From: Punica granatum
Taxonomy: Eukaryota > Streptophyta > Magnoliopsida > Myrtales > Lythraceae
Reading direction: 5' to 3'
DNA: 64,000 nt
Assembly: GCF_007655135.1 (NCBI RefSeq)
Contig: NC_045127.1
Location: 24,966,199 to 25,030,198, forward strand
A model generated the notes under the pieces. It did not search any database and was not told the origin of the DNA. It saw only the letters and a program-made list of their open reading frames with translations. Positions within the stretch are counted from its first letter, which is position 1. Each line of letters begins with the position of its first letter. The position numbers and the translations under genes were made by a program. This document shows, piece by piece, positions 1-10,132 of the stretch.

Positions 1-295
1 ATGCTTTGGGGATTTGAACTTGATGACCATTTAAAAGGGTGGTCGTATCTCGCTAGATTTTTTACTTGACAAGAAAGGCTTTTTACAGAATGGGCATGAC
101 CCATAGAATTTGCATTAAGGTAAAAGGAGGGATCTTTGGGATCCTCCAGATCAAGGATACGACGATTCGACAGCACGTCGAAACGTGTCTTGTGCTGTGA
201 GAGTCAAAGAGAGTTTGCTTGCATCGAAGACTGTCAAACCACTACTCGTTGCTGCTGCACGCTGAGTGTAGCTGTCATTTCGTGGTTGAGCTGCC

Positions 296-600
296 GAAGG
301 TCCCCTAATTTTTGCCTAGGTCGCAAGACGCGTGACGACCTAACGGGGTGTTTTGTTTGATATTTCTCTCATTTAGAGCTCACCTTTTGCTACGATCGCC
401 CGTATTGGGTCTAATCGCCCCTCTCAGTTCCTCTAACTTTTGCCCAGACCGCCCTTTTCGGATTTTCAGCCTAGCGAGGATTTTGTTTCATGCTTTCCTT
501 TTGCCACGGTTCCCCTTTGCGGGATTTTGAACCGTGCCTCTCATTCCCTGATTTTTGCCTAGGCTGCCTCAAAGAGGTTTTCAACCTAGCGGGAGATTCA
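296..600 (-). repeat. Short tandem-like repeats in the 3' tail of the gypsy element
   Basis: A degenerate unit built around TTTTTGCCTAGG recurs near 304, 430 and 548, with weaker half-spaced copies (TTTTGCTACG, TTTTGCCACG) near 385 and 495. The period is therefore about 60 or about 120 bases. It lies downstream of integrase on the coding strand, where tandem repeats are often found in Ogre-type elements. Positions 1-295 and 601-759 hold no gene that I can support. Confidence 0.6.
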
Positions 601-759
601 TTCTTTTTCTCTCAGGAAAAGTTCAGAGAAAGGGAAAGAACAGAAGAGGGGATTATATGAGTTAGCGAAAGTAAAAGTACTGAGAACTGTACATGCGAAG
701 AAAGATAAAATGTTATGTGCATTTGAGAAAACACCCGCAGTGGGATGGGAGAAACACCA

Positions 760-2076
760 TCACGGATAGTATTTCTTAAGAGCATCAGCATTGACCGAAA
801 GAGCGTTCTCGTTTCCGTCCATATCATTGAGAATGATTGCCCCTCCGTCAAAGACTTCTTTAACGATGAAGGGACCGTCGTACTTGTAAGCAAATTTGCC
901 CCTGGAATCTGGGGCAATGTGTAAAACTTTTCGTAAGACGAGGTCGCTGGGGCTGAACTCGTGAGGACGAACTTTCTTGTTGAATGTTCGGGTCATTCTT
1001 TGCTGATAGCACTGACCGTGGCAAAGTGTTGTTAGCCGCCTCTCGTCGATGAGATTAAGCTGTTTATAGCGTTGTTTCGTCCATTCTGCTTCCTTGAGTT
1101 TGGACTCGGTAAGAACCCTCATGGAGGGAATCTCCACTTCGATTGGAAGAACCGCTTCCATGCCGTAGACCAGCGAGTACGGGGTTGCCCCGGTAGATGA
1201 GCGGATAGAAGTCCGATACGCTAAGAGTGCGAACGGGAGCATCTCTTGCCAGTCCTTGTAATTCACCGTCATTTGTTCGATGATTTTCTTTATGTTCTTA
1301 TTCACTGCCTCTACCGCACCATTCATTTGTGGACGATATGGAGAGGAATTGCGATGTCGGATTTTGAACTATGCGCAGAGCTCGTCAATGAGCTTATTAT
1401 TCAGGTTCTTGGCATTGCCGGTGATGAGAGTCGCAGGGACCCCGTACCGCACAATGATGTCGCGTTTGAGGAAGCGAGCCACGGCCTTTGCAGTGACTGA
1501 CACGAGGGTGATAGCTTCGATCCACTTGGTGAAGTAGTCGATAGCTACCAGTATGAACAAGTGTCCATTGGATGCTTTGGGGTTGACAGGACCGATCACG
1601 TCCATGCCCCACATTGAAAAGGGCCACGGAGCAGCCATTGGATGCAGCTCGTTGGGTGGTGCTCTGATCTGATTCGCGTAGACTTGACACAAATGACAGT
1701 TACTGACATGCTTGACGCAGTCGGTCTCCATGGTAGACCAGAAGTATCCGAGTCGCATGAGCTTCTTTGCTAGCATGAGCCCATTCATGTGAGGTCCGCA
1801 GTTTCCCTCATGCACTTCTTCCATGAGGCGTTGTGCCTCGTCCTCGTCGATACACCGAAGCAGTGTAGCGTCGAATGAACGGCGGTAGAGAGTTTCGCCA
1901 CTCAGGAAAAAGTGTGCCGCAATGCGGCGTAGAGTCCTTCGGTCATGACGATCGGTGAACACTGGGAATTGACCTGTTTGCAGCAAGTGCTTGATGTCTG
2001 CGTACCACGGTTTGCCATCAACTGCGTCAATTACATCGCAATGGGCGGGGCCCTGAGCAATCTCAAACTCGAGGGG
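760..2076 (-). pseudogene. Gypsy integrase (broken)
   Basis: This frame is continuous with RNase H across a TAG at 2077-2079 and broken again by a TAG at 1369-1371. In order it holds an HHCC zinc-binding region (HxxNCGPHMNG ... CHLCQ, about 1850-1690), the catalytic core (first Asp in WGMDVIGPV), the glutamate region (MNGAVEAVNKN, about 1326-1294) and a C-terminal DNA-binding part with DLVLRKV and GPF. The second catalytic aspartate, expected in an ITDN-like motif, is glycine here (LITGNAKNL, near 1410-1430). Catalysis would be lost even without the stops. Integrase inserts the cDNA copy into the host chromosome. The family assignment is secure. Confidence 0.93.
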
Positions 2077-2967
2077 CTAAATGAGATTCTCCTTCGTAAT
2101 GCTCACAATGGATGCGAGCGTCGCAAGTGCATCTGCGAACTGGTTCTTCATGCGTGGTGTGTACGTAAATGAGATATCCTCGAAGTTCTCTGTCAACTCT
2201 TCAAGGTACTCATGATATGGTACCAGCTTCGGATCTTTCGTCTTCCACTGTTTGAGCGTCTGAAAGATTGTGAGCATAGAATCGCCGAACACTTTTAACT
2301 CCTTGCCTTTGAGGTCGATTGCCGCCTGCAAACCGAGGATACAAGCTTCATATTCGGCTATGTTGTTGGTGCAAGGGAAATCAATCTTAGCTGCAACAGG
2401 GAAATGACGCCCCTCGGGGGATATTAGCACTGCGCCAATACCCGACCCGGTGGAGTTGACTGCACCATCGAAGTACATCTTCCATCCGAGAGTTTCCTCC
2501 TCATCATTCATTTGGAGGATTCCTTCGTCTAGAAAGTCAAAGTTGATTGGTGTGTCGTCCTCGATCGGAAACTCCGCTAGATGATCTACAATTGCTTGGC
2601 CCTTCATTGACGTGCGTGATACGTATTGGATGTCGTACTCTGTCAGTTGGCAACGCCATTTTGCTATGTTCCTCATGGAGGACGGACTACCGAGTAGATA
2701 CTTCAAAGGATCTGTCTTCGACAGCAGGTGAACAGTATGGTAGAGAGTGTATTGCCGGAGCCTTTGCATGACCCACATAAGTGCGCAACACATTTTCTCT
2801 ATCTCAGGGTAGTTAGACTCCCCTTCAGTGAACTTTTTGCTTAAATAATAAATTGCTCGCTCTGCGTGAGAGGAATCATCTTTTTGCCCTAACATGCATC
2901 CGATGGATTGTCGGCGTACCGTCAGGTACAAAATGAGAGGACAATCCGGTGAAGGTGGAACCAACAC
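2077..2967 (-). pseudogene. Gypsy RT thumb/RNase H domain (broken)
   Basis: RNase H degrades the RNA of the RNA-DNA hybrid during reverse transcription. The frame contains the RT connection (SKKFTEGESNYPEIEKMCCAL) and an RNase H domain with its acidic residues in order: MYFDGAVNSTG, NIAEYEACILGL, VFGDSML and FADALATLAS. It is separated from the RT frame by a one-base indel near 2960-2970, where the two frames overlap (2922-2967). It ends at a TAG (2077-2079) that the integrase frame continues past in phase. DGAVNS/AEYEA belongs to the plant-type archaeal-like RNase H found in Tat elements; this is family knowledge, not tested here. Confidence 0.92.
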
Positions 2968-4197
2968 CGCTGAACTAGGTATGCCTTGATTGTATCAAAA
3001 GCTTTCTGACACTCGTCATCCCAATCGACCGCTGCATTTTTGTGAAGCAAAAGGAAGAGTGGTTGGCACTTGTCTGTTAAATTTGCAATGAACCGAGCGA
3101 TGTAATTCAGCCGTCCTAGGAAGCTCCTTACTTCGCGCACTGTCGATGGAGGGGGTAGTTCCATGATCACCTTGACCTTGACGGGGTCGACCTCGATGCC
3201 TTTTTCGCTGACTATAAACCCTAGCAATTTCCCTGACTTGACGCCGAAGGTGCATTTCGCTTGGTTGAGTCGGAACTTGTATTTCCTGAGACGATCAAAT
3301 AGCCGCTTGAGGTTGACCAGATGATCTTCACCTTCTTTGGACTTTGCAATCATGTCGTCGACATAGACCTCTATCTCTTTATGCATCATGTCATGAAAGA
3401 GAGTGACCATTGCCCGCTGATAGGTTGCCCCGGCGTTTTTGAGACCGAAAGGCATGACCTTGTAACAAAACGTACCCCACATCGTGATGAACGTCATTTT
3501 AATCTTATCCTCCTCGGTCATCTGAATCTGATTGTATCCAGAGAAACCGTCCATGAAGGAGAATTGTGTATGGCGCGCTGTATTGTCCACCAAGACGTCG
3601 ATATGGGGCAGTGGAAAGTTATCCTTTGGGCTAGCCTTGTTAAGGTCTCGGTAGTCGATGGAGACTCTGACCTTCCCGTTCTTCTTTTCCACAGGCACAA
3701 TGTTCGCTACCCATTCAGAGTAATTGCATACCTCCAAAAATCCCGCATCCACCTGCTTGACGACCTCCTCTTTAATATGGAGAAGAAGATCAGCTCGTTG
3801 ACGCCGTAAGTGTTGACGTTTGGGCGGAAATCTTTCAATGTCAAGTGGGAAGTAATGCTTTACGATCGAAGGGTCTAAGCCTAGCATATCAGTATAAGAC
3901 CAAGCGAAGACCTCTTGATACTCTGTCAAGAAATCAATCATCCGGGTTCTCTATGCGGGGTCGAGACCCGTCCCGATCCTTAGGGTGCGTTGTTCATCTG
4001 TGGTGCCTATGTTGATCTCTTTGGTTGGCTCGATTGAGGTGAGTTGATGGTTTTCAAGACGATGCAAACTCTCTTCTATCTCGGGCACGCGACCTTCCTT
4101 GTCAAGTCCTTCCCCGAAGTATATGGGTAGGGACTTTCTGAGGTGTGTTTCGGATGAATTCGAATCGTTGCATCCGTGATTTGGATTCGATTGGAGC
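2922..4197 (-). pseudogene. Gypsy reverse transcriptase (broken)
   Basis: Copies element RNA into cDNA. Visible RT blocks are: EYQEVFAWSY and PLDIERFPPKRQHLRRQR at the start, NYSEWVANIVPVEKKNGK (fingers), DYRDLNKASPKDNFPLPHID, FSFMDGFSGYNQI, the catalytic box EVYVDDMIAKS (about 3340-3375), and SFLGRLNYIARFI. A leader from 4197 to 3954 (about 80 codons; EINIGTTDEQ, LRIGTGLDPA) is in the same frame, interrupted by TAG at 3951-3953. The upstream end at 4197 follows a splice-acceptor-like sequence. The catalytic YVDD is intact, but the reading frame is not. Confidence 0.94.
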
Positions 4198-4388
4198 CTG
4201 GACACGAAAGCGAGTTGTCTTAGAAATTAAAGATGCTAGAAGTAAGTGCGAGAGAGAGAATCTAGATATAGAAATTCAAAAAACATGCAGGGATTTTATT
4301 AACAAGCCATAACAAAAATCCCTCTTCTGTTATGTGGCTTATGTCGTTGCCAACATACAGGTAGCATTATATATAAAGACCGTCTTAC
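4198..4388 (-). other. Probable intron between protease and RT in the gypsy element
   Basis: On the minus strand the protease frame ends at TAA 4387-4385, which is embedded in a donor-like GT|GTAAGA (intron from 4388). The RT leader resumes after GTGTCCAG (acceptor G at 4198). Removing these 191 bases joins the two frames in phase (2 bases + 1 base). The interval is AT-rich, full of stops and resembles no coding sequence. An intron at this place is described for Ogre elements. Splicing in this copy is inferred. Confidence 0.6.
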
Positions 4389-6629
4389 ACATCGGCAACT
4401 ATGTCCAAGTAGAGCGGAACTGAAGTCCAATTGGTAAGCCCCTCATCCTCCTGTACAGGGCGGATGTGAACCCTGAAAGATGTCTCCTCAGTGACGGCAT
4501 ATATGGCTGGCAAAGCCAAAAACGCTTCAACTGCATCCGAAGAGAAGTCAATCTGATTCAGTGATTGGGCTATCGGAGGTGCCTCCCGTGATCTGCGGTG
4601 GTGCTGCAAAAAACTGTGAGAGCGGTGGAACCGGAATGCCCCTAAAGAGCTTTCCGTAATGTGCAGCAAGACGGTGGAGATGCTTTCTGTGACGAGCTTA
4701 CACGATCTCATGACAAGAGGGGCGAAAGCCGAGTCCCCTCCTATTGCGGTATTCCTTCATTTCAATCGGTCGGAGAATTCCCTGTGCACGTGCTCCAAGT
4801 CCAGTTCCAGGGACGTAGTCATTCTTCAACAGAACTTTCCCAATCATGCGATCGGTCCGTGATGGACCAACTTCTCCGTAGTCTCGGATTACGGAAATGA
4901 TGTCAAAAGAGTGAAAGGGAAGATTCTGATCTTCTCCAATGCTGATGTAAGAAATGGCTGTCTCCTTATAGACTGCATAATCTTCCTCGCCGTTGACGGT
5001 GATCAGCTTACCTTCGATGAAGAACTTCAGTTTCTGGTGCAGCAATGAAAGAACAGTGCCGGCGGCGTGAATCCATGGTCTCCCGAGCAAGAGACTGAAA
5101 GCATTGGGTATCTCGAGGATTTGAAAGGTGACAGAGAATGAACAAGGACCCACATCAATCAGGAGGTCGATTTCTCCATTCACTTCTCTCCTAGAGCCAT
5201 CAAAGGCTCGAACAGTGGTCTTGCTTGCACGGATGCGACTCATATCCACGTTCATCTGTTTCAGCGTGGAGACGGGGCAAACGTTGAGAGCAGAGCCGTT
5301 GTCGATCATGACTCGACCAACGATGTGATTGTTGCACTTACAGACTATGTGCAACGCCCGCAAATGTCCCTGGCCTTCCGATGGGAGCTCATCATCGGCA
5401 AAGGAGATCTGACTCGAGAAGATTGAACTAACAATCTCCTCGATCCTATCCGGTGCCGTATCTTTTGGGACTTGTGCCGCAGTGAGGACTTTCAACAAAG
5501 CATTCCGATGTGGCTCGGAGCTCAAAAGCAATGCAAGGAGCGAGATATGTGCTGGTGACTTGCCCATTTGCTCCACCACTTTGTACTCACTTGCCTTGAT
5601 CACTTTCATGAAAGCTTCAGCTTCTTGATCGATGACCTTCTTTGTAAGGAGTGGCACGGCTTCTGAAGTGGTTGAGGATGTAACAGCGGGGGCTTTCCCT
5701 TTGTCTGTAGACTCTGGACCCTGATAAACTCGTCCTGAGCGCGTGATGCCCATCGCGCTCATCTCCTGCTCCATATTGGCAACCTCATTCCCATAATCCC
5801 AGGGAACTCGACGGTCTTGGTATGGCTCCTTTGCAAGAACCTCAATAACGAATGGGACGGCAGATGTAAATGCATCATTCGTCGGAGCATAGTTGACGAT
5901 AAAGGGGATTGAGGTCTTCTGCGCGTCTTCTTCCTCTTCGATAGCAGCGATGCTGATCATGTTGATAGAAGGTCCTGAATTTGATCCATGATTGGGGAGG
6001 GGGTTTGCGCGGACATTCGGTGGCTTCGCCTCATTAAAAGAGATTTGTCTTGTGTCGATCATCTCCTGAATTTTGTTCCGGAGTGTCCAGCAATTGTCTA
6101 GGGTATGACCAGGAGCGCCCCAATGGAATTCACAGTGCAAGTTCTGATTCTGCACTGCGAGGTCAAAGTTTGGACCAGGCGCCTCTATTCTGATCTTGTT
6201 GCCTGCAAGAAGCTGCTTGAATATGTGAGAGACAGGAGCTGGTAAAGTGGTGTACTGCTTGCGCGGACGTGGTTGTGCAGCATTGTCCTGATGAATTCTG
6301 GCGGCTGGAGCACGTTGAACCGACTGAGGAGATCTCGAAGCCAGGGGTCTACCTTGTTGAGTCTGAGCAGGAGTATGCTGTTGCGGAAGTTGCGACTGGA
6401 TAACAGTTGGCGGGGTCGGGAAATAAGCCTGCGATGTTTGGTAAGGCTGGACATAATGCACAGGATGTGCATATGCTTGAGAAGTATGTAATGCAGGAGT
6501 ATAATCCACCGAAATCGGCTGTGAAGCCTGATGTCCAGAATTGACGGCGCCAATGGTTGCCTCTCCGGGAGGTTCCAGCAGTCTGTTTCTTTGACGTCTC
6601 TCAATCCTTCTTCTTTGATGGGCCTTCAA
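4389..6629 (-). pseudogene. Gypsy gag C-terminus, aspartic protease and G-patch region (broken)
   Basis: One long frame (6629-4698) plus a shifted continuation (4711-4389). In order: a Pro/Gln-rich stretch, a zinc-knuckle-like segment (CEFHWGAPGHTLDNCWTLRNK, about 6150-6080), a linker, a retropepsin-like protease with VMIDNGSALNVCP (about 5310-5270) and LLGRPWIHAAG (about 5095-5060), then a G-patch (DYVPGTGLGARAQG ... RRGLGFRPS, about 4820-4710). The protease matures the polyprotein; G-patch modules bind RNA or partner proteins. A TAA at 4698-4700 and a later frameshift near 4560 break it. The product would continue to the probable intron donor at 4388. The track of homology past 4698 shows that the TAA is a mutation, not the natural end. 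Confidence 0.88.
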
Positions 6630-8031
6630 TTCTCCCTAGCTTAACACCCATGTCAAGCTTCTTTCCTACCTCGATCAAGTCTGAGAAAGAGGAAGTATGA
6701 GCCAGGAGATGTGAGTAATATACGCCTCTGAGTGTGGAGTGGAACAGCTGAACTTGTTGTCGCTCAGTGATTGGAGGAATGTGCTTTGTTGCTCTTCCTC
6801 TCCATTCCGTTGCTTATGTTTCGAAAGCTTGACCCTCTTTCATCTTTGTCAGGCTGAGATCGAGAAGGGTAGGAGGCGTCTCCGCACAAAATCGATACTG
6901 GTCGAGAAACTTCTAAGAAAGATCTGTCCATGTAGGGACGTCACCGGCTTTCAGGGTCATAAACCAATCTAATGCCGATCCCATAAGATTATCTTGGAAA
7001 GTCTAAATGACAAATTCCTCGTAATCCCAGTACGAGAGCATTTTGCTATGATAATGACGGAGATGATGCCGAGGGTCTGTGGTCCCGTCGTATCTCTTGA
7101 AGTCTGGAATCTTGATCTTAGGGGGCAGTAACATGCCCGGAAAGAGATTCCAGTCACTGTCACCGAAGTCAAGACGGGACGTGCCTGCTTGAAGGGCTCG
7201 GATGGTTTCCTCCATTCTCTTCATTCTTCTCTCCTGCTCATTTTCAGAAGGAATATTTGTTGGTAGAGCTGGAGGGGCAGCCTAAGTAGGCGTGCCCGGT
7301 TCAGTGGGAGGAATGTTTAGAGGCGGTGGAGCAGGGTAAGAAAAGCTTATTTGGGGTTGTGGAGTTTGGAAAGGAAATTAGTCTGCAGCGGGAACAGGAG
7401 CCTGTGCGATCGTGACCGGAGGAACTGTCGGTGGTGGCACAGTATAAATTGGAGGATGCATTGACACGGTTAGCGGTGGCAGCGTATTCATAGTCGAATC
7501 CGCAGATAAGAAAGCCGCTGGTGGCAGCGGAACTGCTGCTGGAGCAGGTGGTGGCGGTAGAGAATCACTAATCGGATGGATCGTCGGTGCAAACGCCATT
7601 GCTGAGAAAGATGCGTCTTCAACCTCCGAAACAAAGGTTGGAGAGACTGTTGGATTTGGATCGATAATTGGCCTGTGCTCCAGAGGCGGAGTAAAGCTCA
7701 ACGAAGCCTGATTCTGATTCCTGAGCATGGCCATGAGCTCCGTCATGTTGGTGGCCATGTTGGCCGCCAAGTGGTTCGCCATTCCTTCTAGCGCCGTAAA
7801 ACGTGCGGGATTGACGAAATTGGACGTCGTCTGTGCTGTTGATGGAGAATGTTTGATAGGGACGCCCGAATGCGTTGTAGATATATCCGTTGGTATTAGA
7901 GGTGATGTAACTTGCGTCAGTGGTGTTTGAGAATGTGTCGGCATTGGCGGAGTATCCTGATCATGGATGACGGGTTGTTGATCTTCTGCCATCCTTACTC
8001 GTGCACGAGTCGGATATCGATGGGACGCCAA
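6601..8031 (-). pseudogene. Gypsy gag, N-terminal and capsid parts (broken)
   Basis: Gag forms the particle shell. The frame opens with a low-complexity, Pro/Ala/Thr-rich region (8031-7378, PPPPAPAAVPLPPAA and similar) and leads to a capsid-type segment: MKRMEETIRALQAG, KIKIPDFKRYDGTTDPRHHL (about 7120-7060), then a stretch with SALDWFMTLKAG and further retrotransposon-gag motifs to about 6640. In-frame stops occur at 7378-7380, 7282-7284, 7003-7005, 6913-6915 and 6601-6603, then the frame shifts to the protease frame. The start is uncertain: no ATG lies at 8031, and the first good ATG in frame is near 7992. It overlaps the end of ORF1 by about 70 bases in another frame. Confidence 0.85.
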
Positions 8032-9523
8032 TTGTTAGCACCTTGAGCGCTTTCGTCCGCGCTCGGTCCAACGCAGCGCTCAAACGCGCTATCTCCCTGT
8101 CTTGGTTCGCTACGCGTGCGCGAGTCTGAGGTAGCTCCCTCTGAAGCTCTTTGTGGTCAGTGAGCTCTGAACGCGTATCCACAAGTTCACAGCGAAGTCG
8201 ATCTCGCTCCTCCCTGATGGACTGCAACTCCGTGCGCATGGCCCCTTGGATGGAACTCTATGCGTTTGGAATGTCTACTTGCGATGTCTGCGGAATCCGT
8301 GACGTGAGTAGCCGACAAACAGGTGCAAATCCGTGCGGATGAAACTGAGCTACATATGCTGCAGTAGCTGAGAAAGCTCGCTCATCATCAGTGGGATGCT
8401 CTGGGAAATAGAGTTCCTGAACGGTGCGCGTGCCCCATAAACATTGAACCTCTCTAATCCGTAGAACCCTATCTGGAAGTAAAGCTGTAATATCCGTCCA
8501 CGCGAAACGATGTGGAGTGCGATCTGCCTCTATAGGAATATCCTGTAAGCCGCTGAGTTGTCTAATGACTCAGGCTGGAAAAACAAGTGTGCTCACTAAG
8601 TGACTGATCAGAGGAAGTCCTATAACCAAAGGACATCCAATGGTCATGGGACCGTCGGGATTCCAACGAGCGGCCCACAGAAACTATGCTGGGGTGAGTC
8701 CCTTGAAGAACTGGATCCAATCGGTGTAGTCGCGATCGGAGGACCGAAACACCTGAAGTAGGCGAGCGATGAGCGAACGCTCATCGGTGATGTAGAAAAA
8801 AGGATGTGATGAGCAGAACGGCTTGATGTGTGCGAGGAACCAAATCTGAAGAAGATGCGGAGCTCTTCTCATTCTACCACGTCGAACCTCTCGTACATAG
8901 TCAAGAGACCGAATGGTCTCTGCCAAAACGGCTTCCACGTAACTATGGCCTCCTACCACTTGGAGGATGACTTGGACAAGTGCCCCGTCTATGAGATTCG
9001 ACGAGTAGGGGAATAGGATGGTCCCAAAGACGAGCAAGAGGAACCCGTGACAGGCGTCACGCTGATACGAGTCTCCCCTGGCATTGAGAGAACGTACATG
9101 TATGAAGTCTATGAGCCATGCGGTCCTAATGCTATGCTCCCATCCATGCTGAAGCTCATGACGAATTTCTTCGTCGCGAAGATCTAGAAGGATGGCAAGT
9201 CTACTCTGTATCGTGATAAACTGGTTGGGCACCACGATGTCGCGGGTCGACATGGGCCGCTGAATGAGTGTCGCGTATTCCTCTAATGTAGGAGCTAGCT
9301 TTGACCCCTAAAAAATGAATACGGCCCGCTGAGTGTCCCAAAAACTAATAGCAGTTCTGAGTAGGGTCCAGTCAATGGGGGAATCGGCGAGTAATGGCAA
9401 GTCTCCTATGATGAGCCGGAGGAATGCACGGTCAACTAGGCGGAATGTGTTCCAAAGGCGAGTAATGTTTGCGGATGGCGTGATGATGACATCGAGCCTA
9501 AGACAGGGATGCGAGCGATCCAT
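7961..9523 (-). pseudogene. Ogre-type ORF1 (plant mobile domain / DUF7745-like) with C-terminal coiled coil (broken)
   Basis: An ATG at 9523 opens a 521-codon frame that stays in phase to 7961, interrupted by four stops (9308-9310, 8684-8686, 8570-8572, 8258-8260). The body (FRLVDRAFLRLIIGDLPLL, AILLDLRDEEIRHELQ, RDACHGFLLLVFGTILFPYSS, ALVQVILQVVGGHSYVEAVL) resembles the DUF7745/plant mobile domain proteins found in TEs and some host proteins. The tail (about 8239-8040) is highly charged and heptad-like (REERDRLRCELVDTRSELTD), a likely coiled coil. It lies between the primer site and gag, exactly where Ogre elements carry an extra ORF. The function of this ORF is unknown. Family assignment is by pattern and memory. 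Confidence 0.75.
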
Positions 9524-10112
9524 CCTTACCTAAATGGAGAGATGTTGGTTTAATATTTATAAACAAACTGATGTAATGTCCTAGGTTGTTTTGAAAATAT
9601 GCATGCAGTGCAGAAAAGTAAAATATAGTTGTATCTATTACAATGTACATCGCTCATTGTAAAAAAACAACAAAAGGCCCGCCTAAAAGAAAACTAGGGG
9701 CCGACTCAAAGACTCAACTTTTGGGTCGGTTGACGGCATGAGATTATTTTGGTCCAGCATGACGGTCCCTGTTTATGCAGGGTTTCAGTGTTCTACTGAG
9801 AAAACCACTAACTAGGGATGGGGGCTCCCTACTCAAGGGTGTCAATTCCTTGAAATCAGACGAGATTCTTTTCAAGGCCTAAGCGACAGTCAAACCGCGC
9901 GCCGTACCCCTACTTCGAACCCCTGTCTAACGTAGATTCCTAGATTGCCGCTCGTGGGATTTCAAGCGTGGTACCTAAATCCACTAGAATGATGCAATGC
10001 GAGTGCAGAAAAGTAAATGTGCGCAAAGTAAATGTGCGCAAAATAAATATACGGAAAGCGATAAATAAACATGCAAGTAAGCAAACGGATCGAGCCTGAA
10101 CCCACTAAGTAT

Positions 10113-10132
10113 GTCCCCAGTGGAGTCGCCAA
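10113..10132 (-). promoter_or_regulatory. Primer binding site of the gypsy element
   Basis: On the minus strand TTGGCGACTCCACTGGGGAC immediately follows the LTR end. This type of site is used by Tat/Ogre elements (tRNA-Arg is reported for pea Ogre; I could not check which tRNA matches here). It fixes the inner LTR boundary at 10133. Confidence 0.75.

Noticed and set aside
4198..4701. Alternative intron donor GTAAGC at 4701, which also joins in phase to the acceptor at 4198
   Set aside because: The sequence 4697-4389 is still recognisable as coding in the family, so the donor was probably created by the stop mutation at 4698 and would remove conserved protein.
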